Below the pieces are notes generated by a model. That model was given only the letters and a program-made list of their open reading frames with translations, was not told the DNA's origin and searched no databases. From NCBI RefSeq assembly GCF_014190935.1, contig NZ_JACHVV010000003.1, positions 186,001 through 250,000 of the forward strand: a DNA stretch of 64,000 nt. The letters are read 5' to 3'. Below are positions 9,266 to 18,163 of the stretch, in pieces; within the stretch, counting starts at the first letter, position 1; every line of letters starts with the position of its first letter. Made by a program: the position numbers and the translations under genes. The DNA is from Chryseomonas sp014190935. Lineage in GTDB: Bacteria > Pseudomonadota > Gammaproteobacteria > Pseudomonadales > Pseudomonadaceae.

Positions 9266-9886
9266 TCAGCCCAGCAGATCCACCAGCAGGTCGTCGTGGC
9301 GGCGCTGCTGGCGATCCAGGCGCAGCTGGCGGGTGCGGAAGATCGACTTGAGGTCTTCCAGGGCGCTGGCGAAATCGTCGTTGATGATCAGGTAGTCGTA
9401 CTCGACATAGTGGCTCATCTCGCTCACCGCCTCGCGCATGCGGCGCTCGATGATCTCGGCGCTGTCCTGGCCGCGGTTGTCCAGGCGCTGGCGCAGGGCG
9501 GCCTGGCTCGGCGGCAGGATGAAGATCGACTGGGCGTGGGGCAGCTTGCGGCGGACCTGCTGGGCACCCTGCCAGTCGATTTCCAGGATCAGGTCGTGGC
9601 CTTCGGCGAGGGTGCGTTCCAGGGCCGCCTGGGAGGTGCCGTAGTAGTTGCCGAACACCTCGGCGTGCTCGAGGAAGTCGCCGTGCTCGAGCAGGTTGGT
9701 AAAGGTCGCGCAATCGACGAAGTGGTAGTTCACCCCGTCGGTTTCACCCGGACGCATGGCGCGGGTAGTGTGGGAGACCGACACGCGGATGTCGGGCAGG
9801 GCATCCAGCAAGGCCTTGACCAGGCTGGTCTTGCCGGCGCCGGAAGGCGCGGAAACGATGTAGAGGGTGCCGGGAAGGGCTGTCAT
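9266..9886 (-). CDS. gmk: Guanylate kinase
   Basis: 206 residues, the standard length. It phosphorylates GMP to GDP with ATP, supplying GTP and (p)ppGpp precursors. The P-loop SAPSGAGKTS sits at residues 12-21, followed by the GMP-binding SHTTRAMRPGETDGVNYHF and the lid region with R residues (RRMREAVSEM). Start is the ATG complementary to 9884-9886; codons further upstream run into yicC. It lies 10 bases downstream of yicC, clearly one transcript. In most Pseudomonas rpoZ and spoT follow directly; here gmk ends convergent with the kauB gene and rpoZ-spoT are about 50 kb away. Confidence 0.97.
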   Translation of the reverse strand: MTALPGTLYIVSAPSGAGKTSLVKALLDALPDIRVSVSHTTRAMRPGETDGVNYHFVDCATFTNLLEHGDFLEHAEVFGNYYGTSQAALERTLAEGHDLILEIDWQGAQQVRRKLPHAQSIFILPPSQAALRQRLDNRGQDSAEIIERRMREAVSEMSHYVEYDYLIINDDFASALEDLKSIFRTRQLRLDRQQRRHDDLLVDLLG

Positions 9887-9896
9887 GAAGGTCCGC

Positions 9897-10757
9897 CTAT
9901 TCGATGTTCTGCACTTGCTCACGCATCTGTTCGATGAGCACCTTGAGATTGATGGCCGCCTGGGAGGCCCGGGCGTCGATGGCCTTGGAACCCAGGGTAT
10001 TGGCCTCGCGATTGAGTTCCTGCATGAGGAAATCCAGCCGCCGTCCGGCCGCGCCGCTGCCCGCCAGGACCCGCCGTACCTCGGCCACATGGGTTTCCAG
10101 ACGATCCAGTTCCTCGGCGACGTCGCTCTTTTGCGCCAGCAGCACCAGTTCCTGCTCCAGCCGGGACGGTTCGAACTCGACGCCCGCCTCGGCGCAGCGC
10201 TCTAGGATACGGCGCCGCTGCAGGGCCAGCAGCTCGGGAAGCAGCGCGCGCAGCGTCGCCACCTCCGCCAGCACCTGGGCCAGGCGTTCCTCGATCAGTC
10301 GCGCCAGTTCGCGCCCCTCGCGCTGCCGGCCGTCGAGCAATTCATCCAGCGCCGCCTCGAACAGTGCCAGGGTCTGGGCCTTGAGTTCGGCGCCATCCAC
10401 CTCGGCACCTGCCAACACCCCGGGCCAGGACAGTACGGCCAGGGGATCGAGCTTGGCCGGGCGCGCGATCAGCGCGGCGATGTCTTCGGCAACGGCCACC
10501 AGCTGCGCGGCCCGGCGAGCATCGATGCGCAGGGCCACGCTCTCGTCGCGCTCCTCGCGCAACACGCACTCCAGCTTGCCCCGCGACAGGCGTCGGCGTA
10601 GCGCCTCGCGCACGCCGGACTCCAGATCGCGAAAGGTCTCCGGCAGCCGCAGGTGGGGCTCCAGGTAGCGGTGATTGACCGAGCGCAACTCCCAGCTCAG
10701 GGTGCCCTGGGGCCCCGGCCGCTCGACCCGGGCGAACGCCGTCATGCTGTGCACCAT
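9897..10757 (-). CDS. yicC: YicC family endoribonuclease
   Basis: 286 residues, matching YicC (287 in E. coli). N-terminus MVHSMTAFARVE and the C-terminal MREQVQNIE are hallmarks. YicC proteins have an N-terminal YicC-like domain and a C-terminal DUF1732 domain; the E. coli protein has been reported as an oligomeric endoribonuclease acting on small RNAs such as RyhB. Start ATG (complement of 10755-10757) is chosen because 19 extra upstream codons are not family-like. It is transcribed divergently from rph with 172 bases between, and co-transcribed with gmk. Confidence 0.95.
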   Translation of the reverse strand: MVHSMTAFARVERPGPQGTLSWELRSVNHRYLEPHLRLPETFRDLESGVREALRRRLSRGKLECVLREERDESVALRIDARRAAQLVAVAEDIAALIARPAKLDPLAVLSWPGVLAGAEVDGAELKAQTLALFEAALDELLDGRQREGRELARLIEERLAQVLAEVATLRALLPELLALQRRRILERCAEAGVEFEPSRLEQELVLLAQKSDVAEELDRLETHVAEVRRVLAGSGAAGRRLDFLMQELNREANTLGSKAIDARASQAAINLKVLIEQMREQVQNIE

Positions 10758-10929
10758 GGCAGGATCCTCGTCTGACGATGCGCGGACCTGGGGCGATCCA
10801 GAGCGACCACGCATGTAAAACGCACGATTCTAGCGCACCTGATCGGAGCGACCCAATGCATCCGTGTCGCATGAGCCGGACGCTCTCTATACTATGGACC
10901 TGATACCTACGCCTTACAGGAAGCCCGCA

Positions 10930-11652
<723 letters not shown>

Positions 11653-11665
11653 GGAACCCCAGCCC

Positions 11666-12028
11666 ATGCACGATCTCGTCCCCGCCCCCAGCGCCGAAGC
11701 CCGGCGCTGGGCCATGCTCTGCCACTACGCCGCCTTCCTGGGCTTCGTGGTGCCCTTCATCGGTAACGTGATAGGTCCGCTGGTGGTCTGGCAGTTCAAG
11801 CGCGAGGACGACCCCTTCATCGACCGCCAGGGCAAGGAGGCGCTGAACTTCCAGCTCACCGTCACCCTGCTGCACATGATCTGCTGGCTGCTGGTGTGGG
11901 TGCTGATCGGTTTTCCGCTGATGCTGCTGGTGGCCTGCGTGGCCTTCGTGCTGACGGTGATCGCCGGCATCAAGGCCAACCAGGGCCGCGACTACCGCTA
12001 CCCCCTGACCTGGCGGATGGTCAATTAG
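11666..12028 (+). CDS. DUF4870 small membrane protein
   Basis: 120 residues. A short cytosolic N-terminus (SAEARRWAMLCHYAAFLG) leads into three hydrophobic stretches at about 20-45, 65-85 and 85-105, and a final basic tail (NQGRDYRYPLTWRMVN). The WAMLCHYAAF...DRQGKEALNFQ layout is the signature of the DUF4870/YidE-like (Tic20-like) family, whose role is unknown. It sits 13 bases after rph on the same strand and is probably in the same transcript. Start ATG 11666 is preceded by AAGGAACC. Confidence 0.85.
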   Translation: MHDLVPAPSAEARRWAMLCHYAAFLGFVVPFIGNVIGPLVVWQFKREDDPFIDRQGKEALNFQLTVTLLHMICWLLVWVLIGFPLMLLVACVAFVLTVIAGIKANQGRDYRYPLTWRMVN

Positions 12029-12090
12029 CGGGCTTTTTGTGGCCTGCTTCTGATATCCGCGCTGAGGATTTCCAGTCGGCCCGGCGTCGT

Positions 12091-12121
12091 TTGACAGGCG
12101 CCGGAAGCCCTCCGCTATCAT
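12091..12121 (+). promoter_or_regulatory. Candidate sigma-70 promoter for the O-antigen-ligase-like gene
   Basis: A perfect -35 TTGACA (12091-12096) and a TATCAT -10 (12116-12121) are separated by 19 bases, slightly wide. It would leave a leader of about 185 bases before ATG 12313. The 284-base gap between the DUF4870 gene and this gene has no other open frame. Confidence 0.4.
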
Positions 12122-12312
12122 CCCTTCGGCTTACATCTCACGCCCTCGCCGCGACCGGTTTCGGTAGTCGCTGGCGGTAGCGTGCCCGCCTTTGCGCTTT
12201 TGCGTCAGCAGTCCGTCGATAACGCCAAGGTGGCGTGCCCCGACGGTCCTCGCTTCTTACGTCAGGACTGGTGGCCTCCGGCGCCATCGGCATCAAGACA
12301 GGGATGATCATC

Positions 12313-13605
12313 ATGTCGGTTGCAACCGCCACCCCCTCCCCCTTCCAGCGTGTGCTCGAATGGCGCTATTCCACCCTCATGGTGTGGACCGCCATCGGCC
12401 TGCTGGTCGTCGAGACCTTTTCCGGCTTTCTGCGCTATGCCCTGGACATGGTCGGCGCCTCGGCGCTGGTCTATCTGCCCAAGATCGCCTGTCTGGCGCT
12501 GTTCGCCCTGCAGGTGGCGACGGTCAAGCTGCCCCGGGTGATCTGGGTCGGCCTGTTCGCCGGGCTGGCCTACGCCGCCCTCGCCCTGCTGCATGGCGGG
12601 ACCTTCAACAACGTGCTGTTCTCGCTGTTCGTCTACAGCCCGCTGCTGTTCGGCCTGGTCTGCGGCCGCGAATTACTCAAGCAGCGGCGCCTGCTGGGCC
12701 GCGCCATGTTCCTGCTGCTGCTCGCCAGCCTGGTCGGCATCGCCCTGGACAAGTACACCTCGGTGCCCTGGAAAGGCTACAGCTACAACCTCGGCGGCAA
12801 CGACATCGCCGGCAATACCCAGTGGGTCGCCGGTGAAGAGGACCGGATCGCCGGCTTCGCCCGGGTATCCAACGTGCTGGCGGCGCTGATCGCGGTCTAC
12901 TGCCTGTTCCTCGCGCAATTCGCCCGGTCCAGGACGCTCTGGCTGGTGGTCGCCCTGGTCGGCTTCTTCGGCATCCTGCTCACCACCAGCAAGGCGCCGG
13001 CGGCGGCCTTTGCCTTTACCCTGGCGCTGATGATGACCCGCCGCTTCCAGTGGCCGACCTATGCGCTGATCCTGCTGGCGGTGGTAGGTGGCATGCTGCT
13101 GCCGGTGCTGAGCCTGGTCCGCGACTTCGATCCCCTGGTGGTGACGAGCGACAGCGGCCTGGCCTCCTTCTACGATCGCCTGGTCAACACCTGGCCGAAT
13201 GTCGTCGCGGAGATGAGCCGTCATGGCTGGACCGTGGAAGGTGCCGGCTTCGGTCTGTTCGGCAGTTCCATGGCCGCCTTCCCCGTGCCGGGGATCGACC
13301 TCTTCGTCACCAGCGACAGCAGCGTGGTCTATCTCTGGTGCGTGTTCGGTGTGGTCGGCATCCTCGGCTATGCCATGCAGCTGCCGGTGTTCATCCGCCT
13401 GCACACCGCGCCCGACCGCCTCAGCCACACCCTGCTGGCCATCGCCTTCTGCCTCTGCCTGATCGGCTGGACCACCGACCTCTTCGATATCGGCGTCGGC
13501 AATCTCTTCGTCGGCATCATCCTCGGCTACGTGCTGATGCGTGATCCGGAAGACGACGGCCAGCAGCGCCTGCGGCCGGTCAGCGCAAGCGCCCTCGCCG
13601 ACTGA
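12313..13605 (+). CDS. O-antigen ligase / polymerase-like membrane protein
   Basis: 430 residues with about ten to twelve hydrophobic helices and a large periplasmic loop after the mid-protein (about residues 255-330), the general topology of the Wzy/WaaL O-antigen polymerase-ligase superfamily. No exact member is recognised. Enzymes of this type join undecaprenyl-linked glycans to a lipid or to each other at the periplasmic face. The gene stands alone, not in a polysaccharide cluster, though pel genes and a glycosyltransferase operon lie 5 and 27 kb away. Two ATGs (12304, 12313) are possible; 12313 is preferred because ACAGGG ends 9 bases before it. A strong terminator follows. Confidence 0.7.
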   Translation: MSVATATPSPFQRVLEWRYSTLMVWTAIGLLVVETFSGFLRYALDMVGASALVYLPKIACLALFALQVATVKLPRVIWVGLFAGLAYAALALLHGGTFNNVLFSLFVYSPLLFGLVCGRELLKQRRLLGRAMFLLLLASLVGIALDKYTSVPWKGYSYNLGGNDIAGNTQWVAGEEDRIAGFARVSNVLAALIAVYCLFLAQFARSRTLWLVVALVGFFGILLTTSKAPAAAFAFTLALMMTRRFQWPTYALILLAVVGGMLLPVLSLVRDFDPLVVTSDSGLASFYDRLVNTWPNVVAEMSRHGWTVEGAGFGLFGSSMAAFPVPGIDLFVTSDSSVVYLWCVFGVVGILGYAMQLPVFIRLHTAPDRLSHTLLAIAFCLCLIGWTTDLFDIGVGNLFVGIILGYVLMRDPEDDGQQRLRPVSASALAD

Positions 13606-13640
13606 GCGCGCCGCGACGCGACAGCCTGACCTCGCCACGC

Positions 13641-13677
13641 AAAAAAGGGCCGACCCCATTGGGATCGGCCCTTTTTC
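13641..13677. terminator. Bidirectional Rho-independent terminator
   Basis: Stem GGGCCGA(C/T)CCC with a short ATTG loop, flanked by a run of A on the left and T on the right. It lies between the convergent O-antigen-ligase-like gene (+) and garD (-), and can serve both. Confidence 0.9.
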
Positions 13678-13690
13678 ATTGCCGCCGGGA

Positions 13691-15247
13691 TCAGGTCACC
13701 GGCGCCGGATTGAACAGCGCCAGGTCGTTGTGCAGGCGATGGCGCTCGGCCCAGGTCTGGCGGCGACCGCTGGCCACGTCCAGATAGCACTGGAAGATTT
13801 CCCAGCCCATCTCCTCCAGCGACAACCGCCCGCTCACCACCCGACCGGCATCGATGTCGATCAGGTCCGGCCAGCGCTCGGCCAGCTGGGTGCGGGTCGA
13901 GACCTTGATCACCGGCACCATGGACAGTCCGTAGGGGGTGCCGCGACCGGTGGTGAAGATGTGCAGATTCATGCCCGCGGCCAGTTGCAGGGTGCCGCAG
14001 ATGAAATCGCTGGCCGGGGTGGCGGCGAAGTACAGGCCCTTGCCACGGATCTTCTCGCCAGGCGCGATGACCCCGGCGATGGGGCTAGTACCCGACTTGG
14101 CGATCGACCCCATGGCCTTTTCGACGATGTTGTTCAGCCCGCCCTTCTTGTTACCAGGGGTGGTATTGGCACTGCGATCGGCCATACCCCGCTCCAGGTA
14201 GCGGTCGTACCAGTCCATCTCGCGAATCAGGGCGTCGGCCACCTCGGGGGTGGCGGCGCGCGGGGTCAGCAGGTGGATGCCATCGCGCACCTCGGTGTTC
14301 TCGGAAAACATCACTGTGGCACCGGCCCGCACCAGCAGATCGGCGGCCACGCCCAGGGCCGGATTGGCGGTGATGCCGGAGAAGGCGTCGCTGCCGCCGC
14401 ACTGCATGCCCACCACCAGTTCGGACGCCGGCACCGTCTCCCGGCGGCGCCCATCGAGCACCTGCAGACGCGCCTCGATCAGCCCCATGATCTGCTCGAC
14501 CATGCCGGCGAAGCCGTTGGCCGAATCCTGCAGGCGGAACAGCCAGTCCTCTTCGTTCTGCCCGGCGGTGAGGTCATCGCCCGGCATCAGCTGGCTGGCC
14601 TGCAGCTTCTCGCAGCCCAGGCCGATGACCAGCGCCTGGCCGCCGAAGTTGGGGTTGCGGCTGATGTTGTGCAGGGTACGGATGGGGATCACCGCGTCCG
14701 GGGCGTTGATGGCCACACCGCAGCCATAGCTGTGGGACAACGGCACCACGTCGTCGACATTGGGGTAGCGCGGCAGGATCTCCTTGCGCACCCGCTCCAC
14801 GCAGTGGTCCAGCACCCCCACCACGCACTGCACGGTGGTGGTCACCGCCAGGATGTTGCGGGTGCCGACGCTGCCGTCCGGATTGCGGAAACCCTCGAAG
14901 GTGTAGCCTTCCAAGGGTTCGCCGACCTGGCCGGGCGCGGTGGCCTTGGGCAGGTTGTCCAGTGCCGGCGGCTCCGGCATGCGCAACAGGGCTTCGGTGA
15001 TCCAGCTGCCGGCGGGAACGTCCTGCAGGGCGTAGCCGATGACCTCGCCATAGCGCACCACCGCGGCGCCCGCCGCGAGAGCCACCAGGGAGACCTTGTG
15101 ACTCTGGGGAATGGCCTCGACCGTGGTCAGGCCATCGGCGAAGGCGGTGCCGGCGGCCACGCCGGGTTCGTTGACCACCACCCCGACGTTGTCCTGGGGG
15201 TGGAGCTTGATGTAGCGCGGCGAATCACGGTGATCGATCAGGTTCAT
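13691..15247 (-). CDS. garD: Galactarate dehydratase (GarD type)
   Basis: 518 residues against 523 for E. coli GarD, with matching stretches throughout: PQGHKV-like PQSHKVSL, RYGEVIGYA, LEGYTFEGFRN, YGCGVAINAPDAV, LVVGMQCGGSDAFSG, SANTTPGNKKGGL and the C-terminal LFNPAPVT. It has the N-terminal SAF domain and the UxaA/GarD catalytic domain that uses a divalent metal, and dehydrates galactarate to 5-dehydro-4-deoxy-D-glucarate. A UxaA altronate dehydratase is a less likely alternative. It follows the GudP-type transporter with 21 bases between them, one operon. The next enzymes of the route (KdgD/GarL) are not in the window. Confidence 0.9.
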   Translation of the reverse strand: MNLIDHRDSPRYIKLHPQDNVGVVVNEPGVAAGTAFADGLTTVEAIPQSHKVSLVALAAGAAVVRYGEVIGYALQDVPAGSWITEALLRMPEPPALDNLPKATAPGQVGEPLEGYTFEGFRNPDGSVGTRNILAVTTTVQCVVGVLDHCVERVRKEILPRYPNVDDVVPLSHSYGCGVAINAPDAVIPIRTLHNISRNPNFGGQALVIGLGCEKLQASQLMPGDDLTAGQNEEDWLFRLQDSANGFAGMVEQIMGLIEARLQVLDGRRRETVPASELVVGMQCGGSDAFSGITANPALGVAADLLVRAGATVMFSENTEVRDGIHLLTPRAATPEVADALIREMDWYDRYLERGMADRSANTTPGNKKGGLNNIVEKAMGSIAKSGTSPIAGVIAPGEKIRGKGLYFAATPASDFICGTLQLAAGMNLHIFTTGRGTPYGLSMVPVIKVSTRTQLAERWPDLIDIDAGRVVSGRLSLEEMGWEIFQCYLDVASGRRQTWAERHRLHNDLALFNPAPVT

Positions 15248-15268
15248 GTTCTTATCCTCTGCCGGGGC

Positions 15269-16627
15269 TCAGGCCCGGGCCGGGTCAGGCTGGGTCGCGC
15301 CCAGGATCTCGCCGTCGGCGGTACGCAGCTCGACGCGCTGGATGCGACCGACGATGAACAGGTAGCTGAACACCGCCACCAGGGCATTGGCGCCGACATA
15401 GACCAGCGCCCACTTGAAGGAACCGGTGGCGGCGATGATGTAGCCGATGACGATGGGGGTGGTGATGGAAGCCAGGTTGCCGAAGGTGTTGAATAGGCCA
15501 CCGGAGAGCCCGGCGATCTGCTTGGGTGAGGTGTCCGCCACCACCGCCCAGCCGAGCGCACCGATGCCCTTGCCAAAGAAGGCCAGGGTCATGAAGCCCA
15601 CCACCATCCAGTCGGCGTCGACGTAGTTGCAGAAGATCATGCTGGTGGAGAGCAGCAGGCCACAGACGATGGGCAGCTTGCGGGCGAAGGTCAGGGAATG
15701 GCCGCGCCGCAGCAGGTAGTCGGAGATCACCCCGCCGAGCACCCCGCCGATGAAGCCGCAGATCGCCGGCAGCGAGGCGATGAAACCGGCCTTGAGGATG
15801 GTCATGCCGCGCTCCTGCACCAGGTACACCGGGAACCAGGTCAGGAAGAAATAGGTGATGGCGTTGATGCAGTACTGGCCCAGGTAGACGCCGAGCATCA
15901 TGCGATTGGTCAGCAACTGGGTGATGTAGTGCCACTTGGGGCCGCCGCCCTGCTGGCGGGCGCCGTTGTCCATGTCCACCAGGCCGCCGTTGTCGCGGAT
16001 GTGTGCCAGCTCCGCGGCGTTGATGCGCGGATGTTCCTTGGGATTGTGGATGTACTTCAGCCAGACCCCGGAGAACAGGATGCCCAGGGCGCCCATGATG
16101 ACGAAGACGTGCTCCCAGCCGAAGTGGAAGACGATACCACCCATGATCGGCGCGAACAGCGCGGTGGCGAAATACTGCGCCGAGTTGAAGATCGCCGAGG
16201 CGGTACCGCGTTCGGCGGTGGGGAACCAGGCGGCGACGATGCGCGCGTTACCCGGGAAGGACGGCGCCTCGGCCAGCCCGACCAGGAATCTCAGCATGAA
16301 CAGGGTGGTGACCGCCCAGGCCACCGGCAGACCGCCGACCAGCCCCTGCAGCAGGGTGAAGAACGACCAGAAGAAGATGCTGCCGGCATAGACCTTCTTC
16401 GAACCGAAGCGATCCAGCAGCCAGCCGCCGGGAATCTGCCCGGCCACATAGGCCCAACCGAAGGCGGAGAAGATATAGCCGAGGGTGACGGCGCTGATGC
16501 CGAGGTCTTTCTGCAGGCTGGAGCCGGCGATGGCGATGGTGGCGCGGTCGGCGTAGTTGATGGTGGTCACGACGAACAGCATCAACAGGATCAGGTAGCG
16601 CACCCGGGTGGGTCTTGTGGCATCCAT
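15269..16627 (-). CDS. gudP: MFS sugar-diacid transporter (GudP/GarP type)
   Basis: 452 residues, twelve membrane helices, major facilitator superfamily anion:cation symporter group. Signature pieces include TTINYADRATIAIAG in helix 1, GWAYVAGQIPGGWLLDRFGSK in helix 2, and FLVGLAEAPSFPGNARIVAAWFP in helix 4, all characteristic of the E. coli D-glucarate/galactarate transporters GudP and GarP. Start ATG (complement of 16625-16627) is chosen for its AGAGGG ribosome site; twenty extra upstream codons would run over the operator. It is first in the operon with garD. Transcription should start between the lacI-family gene and this start, where two identical palindromes lie. Confidence 0.88.
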   Translation of the reverse strand: MDATRPTRVRYLILLMLFVVTTINYADRATIAIAGSSLQKDLGISAVTLGYIFSAFGWAYVAGQIPGGWLLDRFGSKKVYAGSIFFWSFFTLLQGLVGGLPVAWAVTTLFMLRFLVGLAEAPSFPGNARIVAAWFPTAERGTASAIFNSAQYFATALFAPIMGGIVFHFGWEHVFVIMGALGILFSGVWLKYIHNPKEHPRINAAELAHIRDNGGLVDMDNGARQQGGGPKWHYITQLLTNRMMLGVYLGQYCINAITYFFLTWFPVYLVQERGMTILKAGFIASLPAICGFIGGVLGGVISDYLLRRGHSLTFARKLPIVCGLLLSTSMIFCNYVDADWMVVGFMTLAFFGKGIGALGWAVVADTSPKQIAGLSGGLFNTFGNLASITTPIVIGYIIAATGSFKWALVYVGANALVAVFSYLFIVGRIQRVELRTADGEILGATQPDPARA

Positions 16628-16646
16628 GGGGATCCCTCTTGCGTGA

Positions 16647-16657
16647 TTATTTTTATT
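16647..16657 (-). promoter_or_regulatory. A-rich Crc/Hfq-like motif in the gudP leader
   Basis: On the coding strand the leader carries AATAAAAATAA about 20 bases before the start codon and near the ribosome site. In Pseudomonas, AANAANAA motifs by the start codon are bound by Hfq/Crc for catabolite repression. The match is to a simple motif, so support is modest; a sugar-acid transporter is a sensible target. Confidence 0.35.
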
Positions 16658-16675
16658 GAAGGCTTGGACCGGCGA

Positions 16676-16691
16676 ATGATTGCGCAATCAT
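16676..16691. promoter_or_regulatory. Operator O1 of the gudP-garD operon
   Basis: Perfect 16-base palindrome ATGATTGCGCAATCAT with the central CG step typical of LacI-family operators. It lies 49 bases upstream of the gudP start and 67 bases (centre to centre) from a near-identical second copy. The adjacent LacI-type gene is the obvious regulator. Confidence 0.75.
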
Positions 16692-16742
16692 AGCTGACTG
16701 CGACAATCGGCCTCAGCCCTTGCGTTTGCCCAAGACTAAGCC

Positions 16743-16758
16743 ATGATTGCGCAACCAT
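16743..16758. promoter_or_regulatory. Operator O2 of the gudP-garD operon
   Basis: ATGATTGCGCAACCAT, one base different from the perfect palindrome at 16676-16691. It lies between the stop codon of the LacI-family gene (16794) and O1. The double-operator arrangement would allow cooperative binding or looping. Confidence 0.7.
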
Positions 16759-16793
16759 ACAAGTACGACGTCTAACAAGATTAGGACCGGCGG

Positions 16794-17831
16794 TCAGGTC
16801 GTGGCGCGGTCGATAATGTGGAAACCGGTGTCGATGCGCAGCGCTTTCGAGGCCTGGTCGCCCTCGTTGAAACGCTGCAGCAGCGCCTCTGCCGCCAGGG
16901 TGCCCATGCGATCGCCCTCGACACTGACCGACGACAGCGCCGGGTGCATCTGGGCGGCGCTGGAGAGATTGCCGAAGCCCAGCACCGCGAGGTCCTCGGG
17001 CAGGCGCAGACCGCGACTGGCGGCTTCCGCCATGACGCCCTGGGCGACGGTGTCCGAGCTGCAGACCACCACGTCGAAGGCCTCGTCGCGGGCCAGCAAC
17101 TGGCGCAAGCCCGCCCGCCCGGATTCCACCAGCGCGGGGGCTGGCAGGATCTCCAGCGGCGGCTCCGCCACGCCCAGCTCGGCCAGCCGCGCGACCAGGC
17201 TGCGACAGCGCCGCAGGGCGCGGGGGTCATCCACCGAGACCACGGCGAAGCGCCGATAGCCGCGGGCATGCAGATGCTCGGCCTGGGCGCGCCCCACGGC
17301 TTCATGGGAAAAGCCCACCTGCATGTCCAGCGGGTCTTCGCCCAGGTCCCAGGACTCCACCACCGGGATGCCGGCCTGGGCCAGGCGCTGGCGACTGGCG
17401 GCGGTGTGCAGGGTACCGGTCAGCACGATGCCATCGGGCTTGCGCCCCAGCACCGCGGCCAGCAGCTGCTCTTCCTGTTCGGCGCTGTAGCCGGTCAGGC
17501 CGAGCAGGGTCTGGTAGCCGGCCTGGGACAGCCGCGCCATCAAGGCCTGGACGGTCTCGGCGAAGATGGAGTGGACGATGGTCGGCACGAACAGCGCCAC
17601 CAGGCGACTGCGATTTGAAGCCAGGCCGCCGGCCAGCAGATTGGGCACGTAGCCGGTGGCCTGCACCGCCGCCAGCACCTTCTCCCGCGCCGCCTCGCTG
17701 ACGATCTCCGGTCGATTCAGCGCCCGCGAGACGGTGATCGGCGACACCCCGGCGACCCGGGCCACGTCGATGAGCGTGGGGGCAGCGGAATTGACCGCGG
17801 CAGAGAGGGCTTTGCTGGACTTCTTGGCCAT
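16794..17831 (-). CDS. LacI-family transcriptional regulator
   Basis: 345 residues. The N-terminal helix-turn-helix and hinge are clear (TLIDVARVAGVSPITVSRALNRPE, about residues 19-42, then YVPNLLAGGLASNRS), followed by a type-1 periplasmic-binding-protein-like effector domain and no membrane segment. It resembles the GntR-like (gluconate) branch of LacI proteins. It is encoded just upstream of gudP-garD on the same strand, and two copies of a LacI-type palindrome lie in the gap, so it most likely represses that operon with galactarate, glucarate or a breakdown product as inducer. The ATG at 17831 is chosen since 67 upstream codons are low-complexity and overlap a repeat element. Confidence 0.88.
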   Translation of the reverse strand: MAKKSSKALSAAVNSAAPTLIDVARVAGVSPITVSRALNRPEIVSEAAREKVLAAVQATGYVPNLLAGGLASNRSRLVALFVPTIVHSIFAETVQALMARLSQAGYQTLLGLTGYSAEQEEQLLAAVLGRKPDGIVLTGTLHTAASRQRLAQAGIPVVESWDLGEDPLDMQVGFSHEAVGRAQAEHLHARGYRRFAVVSVDDPRALRRCRSLVARLAELGVAEPPLEILPAPALVESGRAGLRQLLARDEAFDVVVCSSDTVAQGVMAEAASRGLRLPEDLAVLGFGNLSSAAQMHPALSSVSVEGDRMGTLAAEALLQRFNEGDQASKALRIDTGFHIIDRATT

Positions 17832-17906
17832 GAATCGCAGGGGACGAGGGAGAGATCGGCCATGGTAACGGTTGGGGCGGGCGGCGTCCCCGATGAACAC
17901 CGTCGC

Positions 17907-17985
17907 GTGGAAAACCGCGCAGCGTTTTCCACAACGAGCGGCATGGCGGCGGTGGATGAGGCTGTGCCCCTCATCCACCCTACGC
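17907..17985. repeat. Repeat module B, copy 1 (double hairpin)
   Basis: Two consecutive inverted repeats: GTGGAAAAC...GTTTTCCAC (17907-17932) and GTGGATGAGG...CCTCATCCAC followed by CCTACG. The same layout, with sequence changes kept paired in the stems, occurs at 39189-39268. Confidence 0.75.
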
Positions 17986-18040
17986 ATTCGCTTATCACGG
18001 CAACGAGGGTCCGCCAATGCGGCCGCTCTCACGAGCCGCC

Positions 18041-18133
18041 GTAGGTTGGGTTGAGCGCAGCGAAGCCCAACAGGTTTTGCTCGGGACCGGCCATGTTGGG
18101 CTTCGACGATAGAGCCGTCTCAACCCAACCTAC
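18041..18133 (+). repeat. Repeat module A, copy 1 (about 95-bp imperfect palindrome)
   Basis: Starts GTAGGTTGGGTTGAG and ends CTCAACCCAACCTAC, with inner arms GAAGCCCAACA and TGTTGGGCTTC. The left arm has AGCGCAGCGAAG, the right arm CGACGATAGAGCCGTCT, so the element has a direction. Three more copies are in the window at 39044, 60365 and 60505. It lies 30 bases past the ltaA stop. Confidence 0.85.
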
Positions 18134-18163
18134 AGCCTATCGCCACCCTGGCCGTGATACGCC

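Larger units (their letters stand above)
17832..18163. other. Intergenic stretch carrying two repeat modules
   Basis: The 332 bases between the LacI-type start and the threonine aldolase stop hold no convincing gene. They contain a module-B double hairpin (17907-17985) and a module-A palindromic repeat (18041-18133), described separately, plus the lacI promoter region. Confidence 0.7.

Noticed and set aside
10758..10929. Strong promoter between yicC and rph
   Set aside because: A TATACT box at 10888 is suggestive but no acceptable -35 is at the right distance, so no promoter feature is called.
13541..15496. 651-codon open frame opposite garD
   Set aside because: Antisense to a gene with clear GarD motifs; no ribosome site.
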